Shown: in pieces, positions 29,858-41,122 of the stretch
Layout of the letters: each line of letters opens with the position of its first letter
Position numbering within the stretch: position 1 is the first letter of the stretch
Origin: Variovorax sp. YR216
Lineage (GTDB): Bacteria > Pseudomonadota > Gammaproteobacteria > Burkholderiales > Burkholderiaceae_C
Length of the DNA stretch: 64,000 nucleotides
Reading direction: 5' to 3'
Assembly: GCF_900107745.1 (NCBI RefSeq)
Contig: NZ_FNRO01000017.1
Coordinates: 62,001 to 126,000, forward strand
Made by a program: the position numbers and the translations under genes
Notes under the pieces: model-generated
Database searches by the model: none
Told to the model about the DNA's origin: nothing
What the model saw: only the letters and a program-made list of their open reading frames with translations

Positions 29858-31247
29858 AACCACCTCCACACGCCGCCTCTTTGCCGCCGATGCCTTGCTG
29901 CCGACGGGTTGGGCGCGCGATGTCCTGCTCGAATGGGACGACACCGGCAAGCTCTCGGCGGTCACGCCCGGCGTAGAGCCCAATGGCACCCGACGCGCCG
30001 CCGGCCCGGTGCTGCCCGGCATGCCGAACCTGCATTCGCACGCCTTCCAGCGCGCCTTCGCGGGACTGACCGAATTTCGCGGCGAGGCCCAGGACAGCTT
30101 CTGGAGCTGGCGCACGCTCATGTACCGCTTCGCCGCGAAGATCTCGCCGGAGCAGGTCGAGGCGATCGCGACCTGGCTCTACATCGAGATGCTCGAAGCG
30201 GGCTACACCTCGGTGTGCGAGTTCCACTACCTGCATCACGATGCGGACGGGCGGCCGTACGCCGATGACGCCGAACTCTCGCTCGCGCTGTTGCGCGCGG
30301 CCAGGAACGCGGGCATCGGTTTGACGCTGCTGCCGGTGCTCTACCAGACCAGCGGCTTCGGCGGACTCGCGCCGAGCGAAGGGCAGAGGCGCTTCATCCG
30401 TTCGACCGATTCGATGCTGCGCCTGCTCGACCGCCTGCGCCCGGCGTGCGAGGCGCAGGGCGCGCGGCTCGGTCTCGCGCCGCATTCGCTGCGCGCAGTG
30501 CCGCCCGAGGGGTTGCGCGATGCGCTCGCGGGGCTCGATGCGATCGACCCCTCCGCGCCGGTCCACATCCACATTGCCGAGCAGACCGGCGAAGTCGATG
30601 CATGCCTGGCCTGGAGCGGCCAACGGCCGGTGGCCTGGCTGCTCGATCACGCACCGGTGAATGCGCGCTGGTGCCTCGTGCACGCCACGCACATGGACGC
30701 CGACGAATACCGCAGCGCGGCCGCCAGCGGCGCGGTCGCGGGCCTCTGCCTGACCACCGAGGCCAACCTCGGCGACGGCATCTTCGACTTCAACGCATGG
30801 CGTGCGGCCGGCGGCCGCTGGGGCGTGGGCTCCGACAGCCATGCCTGCGTGAACGCGGCGGAGGAACTGATGATGCTGGAGTATGGCCAGCGCCTCGCCA
30901 TGCGCCAGCGCAATGTCGGCGCCGATGCTGCACATCGCGAGGTCGCGACCGCGCTGACGCTTTCTGCGGTGCAAGGCGGCGCGCAGGCTGCGGGCCGTGC
31001 CGTCGGCGGGCTCGCGGTGGGCCAGCAGGCCGACTTCGTGGTGCTGGATGCAGCGCATGTCGCGCTGCAGGGGCTCTCCGCGCCGGACATGCTGTCGTCG
31101 CATGTGTTCGCAAGCCATCGCACCTCGGCGCTCGATGCCGTGTACGTCGCAGGGCAGGTGCGTGTGACCGGTGCCCGCCATGCCTTGCATCGCGAGGCCG
31201 CATCGACCTTCGTGGCGGCGCGCACCCAACTTCTCGCCAAGGACTGA
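29850..31247 (+). CDS. hutF: Formimidoylglutamate deiminase
   Basis: The 465-residue amidohydrolase removes ammonia from formimidoylglutamate to give N-formylglutamate. Metal motifs are PNLHSHAFQRAF and GVGSDSHACVN. The start is a TTG at 29850 that overlaps the last codons of hutI, with GGAG eight bases upstream inside hutI; the next ATG in frame (in LPGMPNL) would remove the first strands. HutF plus HutG marks the five-step pathway that releases ammonia and formate instead of formamide. Confidence 0.95.
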   Translation: MPETTSTRRLFAADALLPTGWARDVLLEWDDTGKLSAVTPGVEPNGTRRAAGPVLPGMPNLHSHAFQRAFAGLTEFRGEAQDSFWSWRTLMYRFAAKISPEQVEAIATWLYIEMLEAGYTSVCEFHYLHHDADGRPYADDAELSLALLRAARNAGIGLTLLPVLYQTSGFGGLAPSEGQRRFIRSTDSMLRLLDRLRPACEAQGARLGLAPHSLRAVPPEGLRDALAGLDAIDPSAPVHIHIAEQTGEVDACLAWSGQRPVAWLLDHAPVNARWCLVHATHMDADEYRSAAASGAVAGLCLTTEANLGDGIFDFNAWRAAGGRWGVGSDSHACVNAAEELMMLEYGQRLAMRQRNVGADAAHREVATALTLSAVQGGAQAAGRAVGGLAVGQQADFVVLDAAHVALQGLSAPDMLSSHVFASHRTSALDAVYVAGQVRVTGARHALHREAASTFVAARTQLLAKD

Positions 31248-31251
31248 CCTC

Positions 31252-32070
31252 ATGCCTTTCACAACCAACGAGCCCCCGTTCCGCTTCCGTCGCGGCACGC
31301 GGCCGCTCCTGATCTCGATGCCGCATGTCGGTACCCATGTGCCGCCGCAGCTCGCCGCGCGCCTGACCGACGAAGCGCGGCAGGTGCCGGACACCGACTG
31401 GCATCTCGAACGCCTCTACGACTTCGCGGACGAACTGGGCGCGTCGGTGCTGGTCGCGACGCACTCGCGGTACGTGGTCGACCTCAACCGCCCGCCGGAC
31501 GGCGCGAGCCTGTACCCGGGGCAGAGCGTGACCGGCCTGTGCCCGGTCGATACCTTCGACGACACGCCGCTCTACACCGCTGGCGACGTGCCGGACGACG
31601 CCGAGATTGCCGCGCGCCGTGAAGCCATCTGGCTGCCCTATCACCGGCAGCTCGCCGACGAACTCGCGCGCATCAAGGCCGAGCACGGCGTCGCGGCGCT
31701 GTGGGACGCGCATTCGATCCGCTCGGTGCTGCCGCGCTTCTTCGAAGGCAAGCTGCCGGACCTGAACCTCGGCACCGCGCAGGGCGCAAGCTGCGATCCG
31801 GCGCTCGCGCAGACGCTGCTGGGCGTCGCCAAGGAAGCGACCGGCTTCACCAGCGTGCTCAACGGCCGCTTCACCGGCGGCTACATCACGCGCCACCACG
31901 GCCAGCCCGCGCAGGGCGTGCATGCGGTGCAGCTCGAGATGACGCAGTGCAGCTACATGCAGGAGGCGCTGCCTTTCGACTATCTGCCAGCGGTCGCGGC
32001 GCGCGTGCAGCCGCACGTGCGGCGCATGCTCGAAGCGGCGCTGCAGTTCGTCGAATCGCGCAAGGGGTGA
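31252..32070 (+). CDS. hutG: N-formylglutamate deformylase
   Basis: The 272-residue protein hydrolyses N-formylglutamate to glutamate and formate, the last hut step. It shows the FGase motifs LISMPHVGTHVPP, DTDWHLERLYDF, WDAHSIRS and GGYITRHHGQP, which supply the zinc and substrate contacts. It starts four bases after hutF. Confidence 0.95.
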   Translation: MPFTTNEPPFRFRRGTRPLLISMPHVGTHVPPQLAARLTDEARQVPDTDWHLERLYDFADELGASVLVATHSRYVVDLNRPPDGASLYPGQSVTGLCPVDTFDDTPLYTAGDVPDDAEIAARREAIWLPYHRQLADELARIKAEHGVAALWDAHSIRSVLPRFFEGKLPDLNLGTAQGASCDPALAQTLLGVAKEATGFTSVLNGRFTGGYITRHHGQPAQGVHAVQLEMTQCSYMQEALPFDYLPAVAARVQPHVRRMLEAALQFVESRKG

Positions 32071-32075
32071 GGCAC

Positions 32076-33455
32076 GTGGAGCTCCTCGACGCCATCGCCC
32101 GCGAGATCGGGCCCGATCGCGTGCAGACGGGCGATGCGATCCCGCCGCGCCACCTGACCGATTGGAGCGGCGCCGCGCCGGTGCGGCCGCTCGCGCTGAT
32201 GCGTCCGCGCTCCACGGAAGAGGTCTCGGCGGTTCTGCGCCTGTGCAGTGCGCATCGCGTGCCAGTGGTACCGCAGGGCGGCCTCACGGGCCTCGCGGGT
32301 GCGGCGGTGCCGAACGGCGATGCGATCGCGCTGTCGCTCGACCGCATGAACGCCATCGAGTCGCTGGATGCGGCCGCGGCCACCATCACCGTGCAGGCGG
32401 GCGCCACGCTGGAGGCGGTGCAGCAGGCCGCCGCCGCACAGGGCCTGCTGTTCGGCGTCGACCTCGGCGCGCGCGGGTCCTGCCAGATCGGCGGCAATCT
32501 CGCGACCAATGCCGGCGGCAACGGCGTGCTGCAGTTCGGGATGATGCGCGAGCAGACGCTGGGCCTCGAAGTCGTGCTGGCCGACGGCAGTGTGCTGCCG
32601 ATGCTGCGGCCCATGATCAAGAACAACACGGGCTATGACCTCAAGCAGTTCTTCATCGGTGCCGAAGGCACGCTCGGCGTGATCACGCGGGCCGTGCTGC
32701 GCCTGCATCCCGCGCCGCAAGCCCGGGCGACCACGCTGGTGGCACTGCCTGGTTTCGATGCGGCGCTGGCTTTGCTCGGAAGGCTCCAGGCGCGCTTCCC
32801 CGGCGCGGTCGGGGCCTTCGAGCTGATGTGGCGCGATTTCATCGAGACCTCGCTAAGGTGGCAGAAGCTGCGCGAGCCCTTCGAGATGGCCCATCCCTTC
32901 GCCGCGCTGGTCGATGTCGTCGGCGACGACGAGGCCGCATTGCGCGATGCGCTCGAGGACGTCCTGGGCGGCGCGATGGAGGACGGCATCGCCGCCGATG
33001 CAGCCATCGCGCAATCGCACGCCCAGGCGCAGGCGTTCTGGAAGATCCGCGAAGCGACGGCGGAGTTGCCGGTGCACATGCACCCCCCGATCAATTTCGA
33101 CGTGAGCTTGCCGATGCGTGAGATCGGCCGCTTTGCCGAGGTCTGCCGCGCGGCGTTCGATGCGCGTTGGCCGGGGCACCACTCGCTGTTCTTCGGCCAC
33201 GTGGGTGACAGCAACCTGCACATCACGACCGACGGGCATTCGATCGGTGGCGAGGCGGAGGAACTCGAACGCGTCGTCTATGCACAGGTGGCCGCGTTTG
33301 GCGGAAGCGTCTCCGCCGAGCACGGCATCGGCCTGCACAAGAAGCCGTACCTCGGTGCGAGCCGCACGCCGGCGGAACTGGCCGTCATGCGCGCCATCAA
33401 GCAGGCGCTCGATCCCCACCATCTTCTCAACCCCGGCAAGGTCTTCGACATATGA
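32076..33455 (+). CDS. FAD-linked 2-hydroxyacid oxidase/dehydrogenase (GlcD/D2HGDH family)
   Basis: The 459-residue flavoprotein has the PCMH-type FAD domain (VVPQGGLTGLAGAAVPNGD, GSCQIGGNLATNAGG) and the C-terminal FAD-oxidase domain with HVGDSNLHI and SAEHGIGLHKK. The family oxidises D-lactate, glycolate or D-2-hydroxyglutarate. It starts with GTG six bases after hutG, and its end overlaps the aminotransferase start (ATGA). In this setting a 2-hydroxyacid from histidine, such as imidazole-lactate, is a reasonable substrate guess. It could equally be a D-2-hydroxyglutarate dehydrogenase, since glutamate is the hut product. Confidence 0.88.
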   Translation: MELLDAIAREIGPDRVQTGDAIPPRHLTDWSGAAPVRPLALMRPRSTEEVSAVLRLCSAHRVPVVPQGGLTGLAGAAVPNGDAIALSLDRMNAIESLDAAAATITVQAGATLEAVQQAAAAQGLLFGVDLGARGSCQIGGNLATNAGGNGVLQFGMMREQTLGLEVVLADGSVLPMLRPMIKNNTGYDLKQFFIGAEGTLGVITRAVLRLHPAPQARATTLVALPGFDAALALLGRLQARFPGAVGAFELMWRDFIETSLRWQKLREPFEMAHPFAALVDVVGDDEAALRDALEDVLGGAMEDGIAADAAIAQSHAQAQAFWKIREATAELPVHMHPPINFDVSLPMREIGRFAEVCRAAFDARWPGHHSLFFGHVGDSNLHITTDGHSIGGEAEELERVVYAQVAAFGGSVSAEHGIGLHKKPYLGASRTPAELAVMRAIKQALDPHHLLNPGKVFDI

Positions 33456-34579
33456 ACGCATCCGTCATCCGCGAACTCGTGCGCCCCGAGGTTCCCTCGC
33501 TTCCGCCGTACAACGCGGGCCTCTCGTCCGAAGCCGTGCGGCAGCGCTACGGCGCCTCGCACATTTCGCGCCTCGCGAGCAACGAGAACCCCTACGGCGC
33601 CAGCCCGGCGGTGGCGAAGGCGCTGGTGGACCTCGCGCTGCGTGCCGGCACCTATCCGGATGCGAACTGCACCGCGCTGCGATCGGCCATTGCCGGGCGC
33701 ACGGGCGCGCGTGCGGATCAGATCGTCATCGGCAATGGCTCCGAGTCCATTCTCCAGATGCTTTGCCAGGCCTTTCTCTCGCCCGGCGACCGCGTGCTGA
33801 CGCAGCGTCCCGCCTTCGGTCTGCACGAGATCTATCCGCGCATGATGGGCGCGACGGTCGAACTGCTCGCCCTCACGCCGTCGCTGGCGTTCGATCTCGA
33901 TGCCTGGTGCGAAGCATTGGCGCGCGGGCCGAAGATCGCCATGCTCGCCAATCCCTCGAACCCTGTCGGCTGCATGTTCGATGCGAAGGCCTTCGCGCGT
34001 CTGCTCGAAGCGACGCCGGCCGCTACCCTGCTGGTGATCGACGAGGCCTACTACGAGTACGCGCGACTGGCGAGCGGATTCCCCGACGCGCTGGCGATGC
34101 TGCGCGAGCAGTCGCGTCCCTGGATCGTCCTGCGCACCTTCTCGAAGGCCTGGGGGCTCGCGGCGCTGCGCGTCGGCTACGGCATCGCATCCGACGCATC
34201 ACTGATCGAGTGGCTCGACCGTGTGCGCACGCCGTTCAACGTCAACGAGGCGGCACAGGCTGCCGCGCTGGCTGCGTGGGGCGATGCCCCGTTCATGGAG
34301 CAGGCGGTTGCAGAGACGGTCAGGCAGCGCGCATCGATGGAGCAGGCGCTGCGTGCCCTCGCCGTGCCCGGGTTGCGCATCGCGCCGTCGGCGGCGAACT
34401 TCCTCTTCATCGACCTGGCGCGGGCGAACGGGCCAGTCAACGAGGCGCTGCTCGCGCGCGGCATCATCGTCAAGCCGTGGAAGGAGCCGGGCTTCGAGAA
34501 CTTCATCCGCGTCTCGATCGGCACCGCGGACGACAACGCACGCTTCGTGGGCGCGCTGCGCGAGATCCTCGGCGCTTAA
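33452..34579 (+). CDS. HisC-like class I/II aminotransferase
   Basis: The 375-residue PLP enzyme resembles histidinol-phosphate aminotransferase: SNENPYGASPAV near the N-terminus, NPSNPVG, DEAYYEY and the PLP lysine in RTFSKAWGLAALRVGYG. It is coupled to the preceding oxidase gene through ATGA. A biosynthetic hisC would normally sit with other his genes; here it ends a histidine-degradation locus. A transaminase for histidine or another aromatic amino acid is therefore plausible, but a stray hisC paralogue cannot be excluded. Confidence 0.88.
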   Translation: MNASVIRELVRPEVPSLPPYNAGLSSEAVRQRYGASHISRLASNENPYGASPAVAKALVDLALRAGTYPDANCTALRSAIAGRTGARADQIVIGNGSESILQMLCQAFLSPGDRVLTQRPAFGLHEIYPRMMGATVELLALTPSLAFDLDAWCEALARGPKIAMLANPSNPVGCMFDAKAFARLLEATPAATLLVIDEAYYEYARLASGFPDALAMLREQSRPWIVLRTFSKAWGLAALRVGYGIASDASLIEWLDRVRTPFNVNEAAQAAALAAWGDAPFMEQAVAETVRQRASMEQALRALAVPGLRIAPSAANFLFIDLARANGPVNEALLARGIIVKPWKEPGFENFIRVSIGTADDNARFVGALREILGA

Positions 34580-34631
34580 CTGACGGGGCGACGGCAAGAC
34601 CCGCCGCCGCGGCGGGCGAAGGGGCGCTTTC

Positions 34632-34637
34632 TACAAT
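34632..34637 (+). promoter_or_regulatory. Candidate -10 box for the first metH gene
   Basis: TACAAT ends seven bases before the ATG at 34645, and no ribosome binding site is present. A start site at or next to the ATG would give a leaderless mRNA. A GC-rich hairpin (CCCGCC/GGCGGG, 34600-34616) lies just upstream without a T run. No good -35 box is visible. Confidence 0.35.
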
Positions 34638-34644
34638 CGCGTCC

Positions 34645-35691
<1,047 letters not shown>

Positions 35692-35787
35692 GGCGCAGTC
35701 TTGCGCACCCGCGCTCGGCATGTGAAGCCGAGGTGAAGAGGCTTTCCAAACGTTGGCGAAGGTGCACGACGGGGGTCGCCCCGCCGT

Positions 35788-35840
35788 TGTCAATCAACGG
35801 CCGTGTCCGATTGACACCGCCAATGCGGCCCACCTAACCT
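35788..35840 (+). promoter_or_regulatory. Inverted repeat and candidate sigma-70 promoter of the SH3 gene
   Basis: A perfect 8-bp inverted repeat, TGTCAATC (35788) and GATTGACA (35809), is separated by 13 bases. Its right arm contains a consensus -35 box TTGACA, with TAACCT 18 bases downstream as a weak -10. The repeat could be an operator over the promoter or the hairpin end of the metH transcript; there is no T run. Confidence 0.4.
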
Positions 35841-35862
35841 GACCCGCAAAGGATTTCCATAC

Positions 35863-36678
35863 ATGCACAAACAGACTTGGCGATGGATCGGCACTTGCGC
35901 CATCGCGCTTTCGCTCCCGCTGGCCGCGGCGGCGCAACAGGCTTTCACGCGGGGCAGCGTCAACCTTCGGGCCGGGCCTTCGAGTTCGTATCCGCTCGTC
36001 GCGGTGCTCGCCCCGGGCCAGCCGCTGCAGGTGATGGGCTGCACCGCCGGCTTCGGCTGGTGCGACGTCGTGCTGTCGGACGGGCTTCGTGGCTGGGCCT
36101 ATGCGGGCAGCCTCGACTACGCCTACGAAGAGCAGCACGTGCCGCTGGCGGCCTACGGCGCGGTGATCGGTGTGCCGATCGTGACCTTCGCGATCGGCAG
36201 CTACTGGGGCGACTACTACCGCGATCGCCCCTGGTACAGCCAGCCCCGCTGGTGGGGCGGCAGGCCGCCACCGCCGCCGGTGTCCGGATGGCGCCCGCTG
36301 CCCGCGCCGGTTCCTGCATGGCGGCCGAATCCCTGGCCGGGCTACGGCCCTGGCTATCACCCGCCGGTGGGCGCGAGGCCACCGGCTCCGGCCTTCCGGC
36401 CTCCGCCGCCGGTGGGGTTCCGTCCGCCGATGGATCCGGGTCACCGGCCGCCGTCACCGCCCGCCGGGATACGGCCGCCGGCGCCGGATCATGGCTTCCG
36501 CCCGGGTGGGCCCGGCCGTCCGGACTGGAACCCCGGCCGGCCGCGGGGAGAACAAGGTGGCGGACACGGCCGTGGCGGCGACCAGGGCAACCGTGGCGGG
36601 CATGGTGAGGGCGGCGGCCGCGGCGATCATGGCGGCGGCAACGATCGAGGCCAGGGACGCGGCCACGGCGACCGCTGA
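35863..36678 (+). CDS. Exported SH3-domain protein with Pro-rich and Gly-rich tail
   Basis: The 271-residue precursor has a Sec signal peptide ending LPLAAAAQQ. A bacterial SH3 domain follows (about 28-90: GSVNLRAGPSSSYPLVAVLA, WCDVVLSDGLRGWAYAGSLDY). A short hydrophobic stretch comes next (AYGAVIGVPIVTFAIGSYWG). Then there is a long proline-rich region (about 125-215) and a tail of Gly, Arg, His and Asp. Bacterial SH3 domains often bind cell-wall peptides. The tail is low-complexity and probably disordered. No partner genes are evident. Confidence 0.85.
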   Translation: MHKQTWRWIGTCAIALSLPLAAAAQQAFTRGSVNLRAGPSSSYPLVAVLAPGQPLQVMGCTAGFGWCDVVLSDGLRGWAYAGSLDYAYEEQHVPLAAYGAVIGVPIVTFAIGSYWGDYYRDRPWYSQPRWWGGRPPPPPVSGWRPLPAPVPAWRPNPWPGYGPGYHPPVGARPPAPAFRPPPPVGFRPPMDPGHRPPSPPAGIRPPAPDHGFRPGGPGRPDWNPGRPRGEQGGGHGRGGDQGNRGGHGEGGGRGDHGGGNDRGQGRGHGDR

Positions 36679-36687
36679 CGCGCGGCC

Positions 36688-37575
36688 TCAGTCCTTCTTC
36701 CGCGCGATCAGTTCCACGAAGCGCTGGGCACCCAGCCCCAGCGGGCGCTCGCGCGACCACACCACGTCGACCCACAGATCGAGTCCGTTCGAGAGGTTCT
36801 CGAACGGGATTTCGATGAGCGCACCTGCCGCGACATGCGGGCGCGCGAAATTGCGCGGCAGCCAGCCCCAGCCCAGCCCCGCGGTGATCAGGCTCAGCGC
36901 CGCGAGCGCGTTGTCGGTGCGCCAGACATGCCGCGCGAAGACGAAGCGCGGGTCGCTGGTCGCCAGGTCGCGCCCCGCGACCACGATCTGGCGCGTGGTC
37001 GTCAGATGCGCCTCGCGCAGCCGCCCTCCGGCCGCAGCGAGCACCGGATGGTCGGGCGCCATCACGGCCACCATGGTGTCGTTGGCCACCTCCTGAAACC
37101 CCTCGCGACCGTCGAGGCTGGGCCGCTCGAAGACCAGCGCGAGCTGCGCCCGCCCGCTGTGCAGCAGCGCCAGCGCGTCGGCCTGCGGGGCGGCAAGCAC
37201 CTCGACTTCCAGCAGCGGGTATTCCTGCGCCAGGGCCGCCAGCGCGCCGCTCCAGGGCGCGGCGAGCAGCTCGGGTGCGATGGCGAGCGTCAGTCGGTCC
37301 TCGAGGCCCTGCGTCAAGGCGAGCGCCTGCACCTGCAGCTGCTTGAGCTGCGAAGCGAGCAGCCGGGCCTGCGGCTCCAGCGAACGCGCGGCAGCGGTCG
37401 GCTGGGGCTCACGGCCGCTGCGGTCGAAGAGCTGGAGATCCAGTTCCGCCTCGAGGTTGGCGATCGCCATGCTGACCGCGGACGGCACCCGCCCCAGCGC
37501 GCGCGCGGCGGCCGAGAAGGAGCCGTGGTCGATGACAGCCAGGAAGACTTCCACGTTGTCGCTCGAAAAACTCAT
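36688..37575 (-). CDS. LysR-family regulator divergent from PACE efflux gene
   Basis: The 295-residue protein has a LysR helix-turn-helix (GSFSAAARALGRVPSAVSMA) and an effector domain. It is divergent from the efflux gene at 37675; the 99-bp gap holds two dyads. This LysR/PACE pairing is common, with the LysR controlling the pump. Its inducer is unknown but could be a polyamine or biocide. Confidence 0.9.
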   Translation of the reverse strand: MSFSSDNVEVFLAVIDHGSFSAAARALGRVPSAVSMAIANLEAELDLQLFDRSGREPQPTAAARSLEPQARLLASQLKQLQVQALALTQGLEDRLTLAIAPELLAAPWSGALAALAQEYPLLEVEVLAAPQADALALLHSGRAQLALVFERPSLDGREGFQEVANDTMVAVMAPDHPVLAAAGGRLREAHLTTTRQIVVAGRDLATSDPRFVFARHVWRTDNALAALSLITAGLGWGWLPRNFARPHVAAGALIEIPFENLSNGLDLWVDVVWSRERPLGLGAQRFVELIARKKD

Positions 37576-37584
37576 GGCGCCGAT

Positions 37585-37640
37585 CTTTCAACAAAACTGA
37601 AAGAAGATGACTTTATATGTCAGTAGATCGAACATAAAGT
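37585..37640. promoter_or_regulatory. Two dyads in the LysR/PACE intergenic region
   Basis: Dyad 1 (37585-37603) is CTTTCA, seven bases, TGAAAG, nearly touching the LysR start. Dyad 2 (37610-37640) pairs ACTTTATATGT with ACATAAAGT with one base bulged. Together they form the kind of paired recognition and activation sites used by LysR regulators. Confidence 0.55.
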
Positions 37641-37674
37641 ACGGCTCAGCAGCAACCAACACAGGATCGATTTC

Positions 37675-38112
37675 ATGCAAGGGCTCAAGCGTCGCGTGGT
37701 CTACATCAGCCTCTACGAAGGCATCGCCATCGTGGCGGCCAGCGCGGGTTTGTCGCTGATGTCGGGCCAGGGGATGGGGCACTCGGGCGTGGTTGCGGTG
37801 ATCGCGTCGGTCATCGCGGTCTTGTGGAACCTGAGCTTCAATGCCCTGTTCGAACGCTGGGAATCCCGCCAGGCGGTTCGCGGCCGCAGCGTCAAGCGCC
37901 GGATCGCGCATGCAATCGGTTTCGAAGGCGGTCTCGTCGCCTTCCTGGTGCCGGTTTTCGCGTGGTGGCTGAACGTCAGCCTGTGGGAAGCGCTGGTGAT
38001 GGATCTGGGCCTCGTCGTGTTCTTCCTGGTCTACACCTTCGTCTTCAACTGGGCCTTCGACATGCTCTTCGGCCTGCCCGCGGCAGCGACCGGCGAAGCC
38101 CAGCCGGCGTAA
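37675..38112 (+). CDS. PACE family efflux transporter
   Basis: The 145-residue protein has four membrane helices arranged as two tandem bacterial transmembrane-pair repeats. The first contains LWNLSFNALFERWE and the second VFNWAFDMLFG, the paired signature of the PACE (chlorhexidine/AceI-like) family. Such proteins expel biocides and short-chain diamines using the proton gradient. The stop codon TAA doubles as the first bases of a -10-like TAAAAT for the riboswitch RNA downstream. Confidence 0.92.
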   Translation: MQGLKRRVVYISLYEGIAIVAASAGLSLMSGQGMGHSGVVAVIASVIAVLWNLSFNALFERWESRQAVRGRSVKRRIAHAIGFEGGLVAFLVPVFAWWLNVSLWEALVMDLGLVVFFLVYTFVFNWAFDMLFGLPAAATGEAQPA

Positions 38113-38115
38113 AAT
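38110..38115 (+). promoter_or_regulatory. Candidate -10 box of the riboswitch-metH transcript
   Basis: TAAAAT matches the -10 consensus at five of six bases and overlaps the PACE stop codon. A start about seven bases on would fall at 38121-38123, exactly where the first riboswitch stem begins. The -35 region (GCGACC) is poor. Confidence 0.4.
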
Positions 38116-38123
38116 CCGCGCTC

Positions 38124-38201
38124 CCCAAGGAGCGTTGCAGCGCCACCGCCCCCTCGCGCTGCGCGAGGGGCGAGGCGTCAGGCTTGGGTTCAACGACGCT
38201 C
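38124..38201 (+). promoter_or_regulatory. S-adenosylhomocysteine (SAH) riboswitch
   Basis: The leader matches the SAH riboswitch core by sequence: GGAGCGTTGCAGCG near the 5' end and CAGGCTTGGGTTCAACGACG near the 3' end. The folds agree. P1 pairs CCCAAG (38124) with CTTGGG (38183), and the pseudoknot pairs GAGCGT (38130) with ACGCTC (38196). A long hairpin (CCCCTCGCG with CGCGAGGGG) fills the variable loop. In this class SAH binding turns expression on, so the cell makes MetH when SAH accumulates and homocysteine must be recycled. It ends 28 bases before the ATG of the gene at 38230. Confidence 0.88.
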
Positions 38202-38229
38202 GCCTGACCCCGATCTTCCAGGTGAGCGC

Positions 38230-40983
<2,754 letters not shown>

Positions 40984-41030
40984 CCGTTCCTGTTCTTGGC
41001 GGCGCGCAGCGCACGCCCGTTCGCAGGCTG

Positions 41031-41117
41031 CCATGGAACCGGCTTTGCCGGGCCACCGGCAGCGCCCCCGGTAGGGGGGTGGCGAAGCGACACGAAGTGC
41101 GCGCAGCCTGGGGGGGA
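41031..41117 (+). repeat. Dispersed intergenic repeat, copy A
   Basis: This stretch matches the reverse complement of 62046-62128 over about 85 bp. Conserved blocks are TGGAACCGGCT, GCCGGGCCACCGG, GGGGGTGG and GCGACACGAAGTGCGCG. It fills the gap between metH and the glycosylation operon and supplies the G-rich ribosome binding site of the gene at 41123. Confidence 0.75.
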
Positions 41118-41122
41118 GCCCG

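Noticed and set aside
36500..36678. Gly/Arg/His-rich repeats at the end of the SH3 gene as a tandem repeat array
   Set aside because: The coding is low-complexity but has no regular repeat unit at DNA level.
38139..38170. CCCCTCGCG/CGCGAGGGG hairpin as a terminator of the PACE gene
   Set aside because: No T run follows, and the hairpin sits in the variable loop of the SAH riboswitch.
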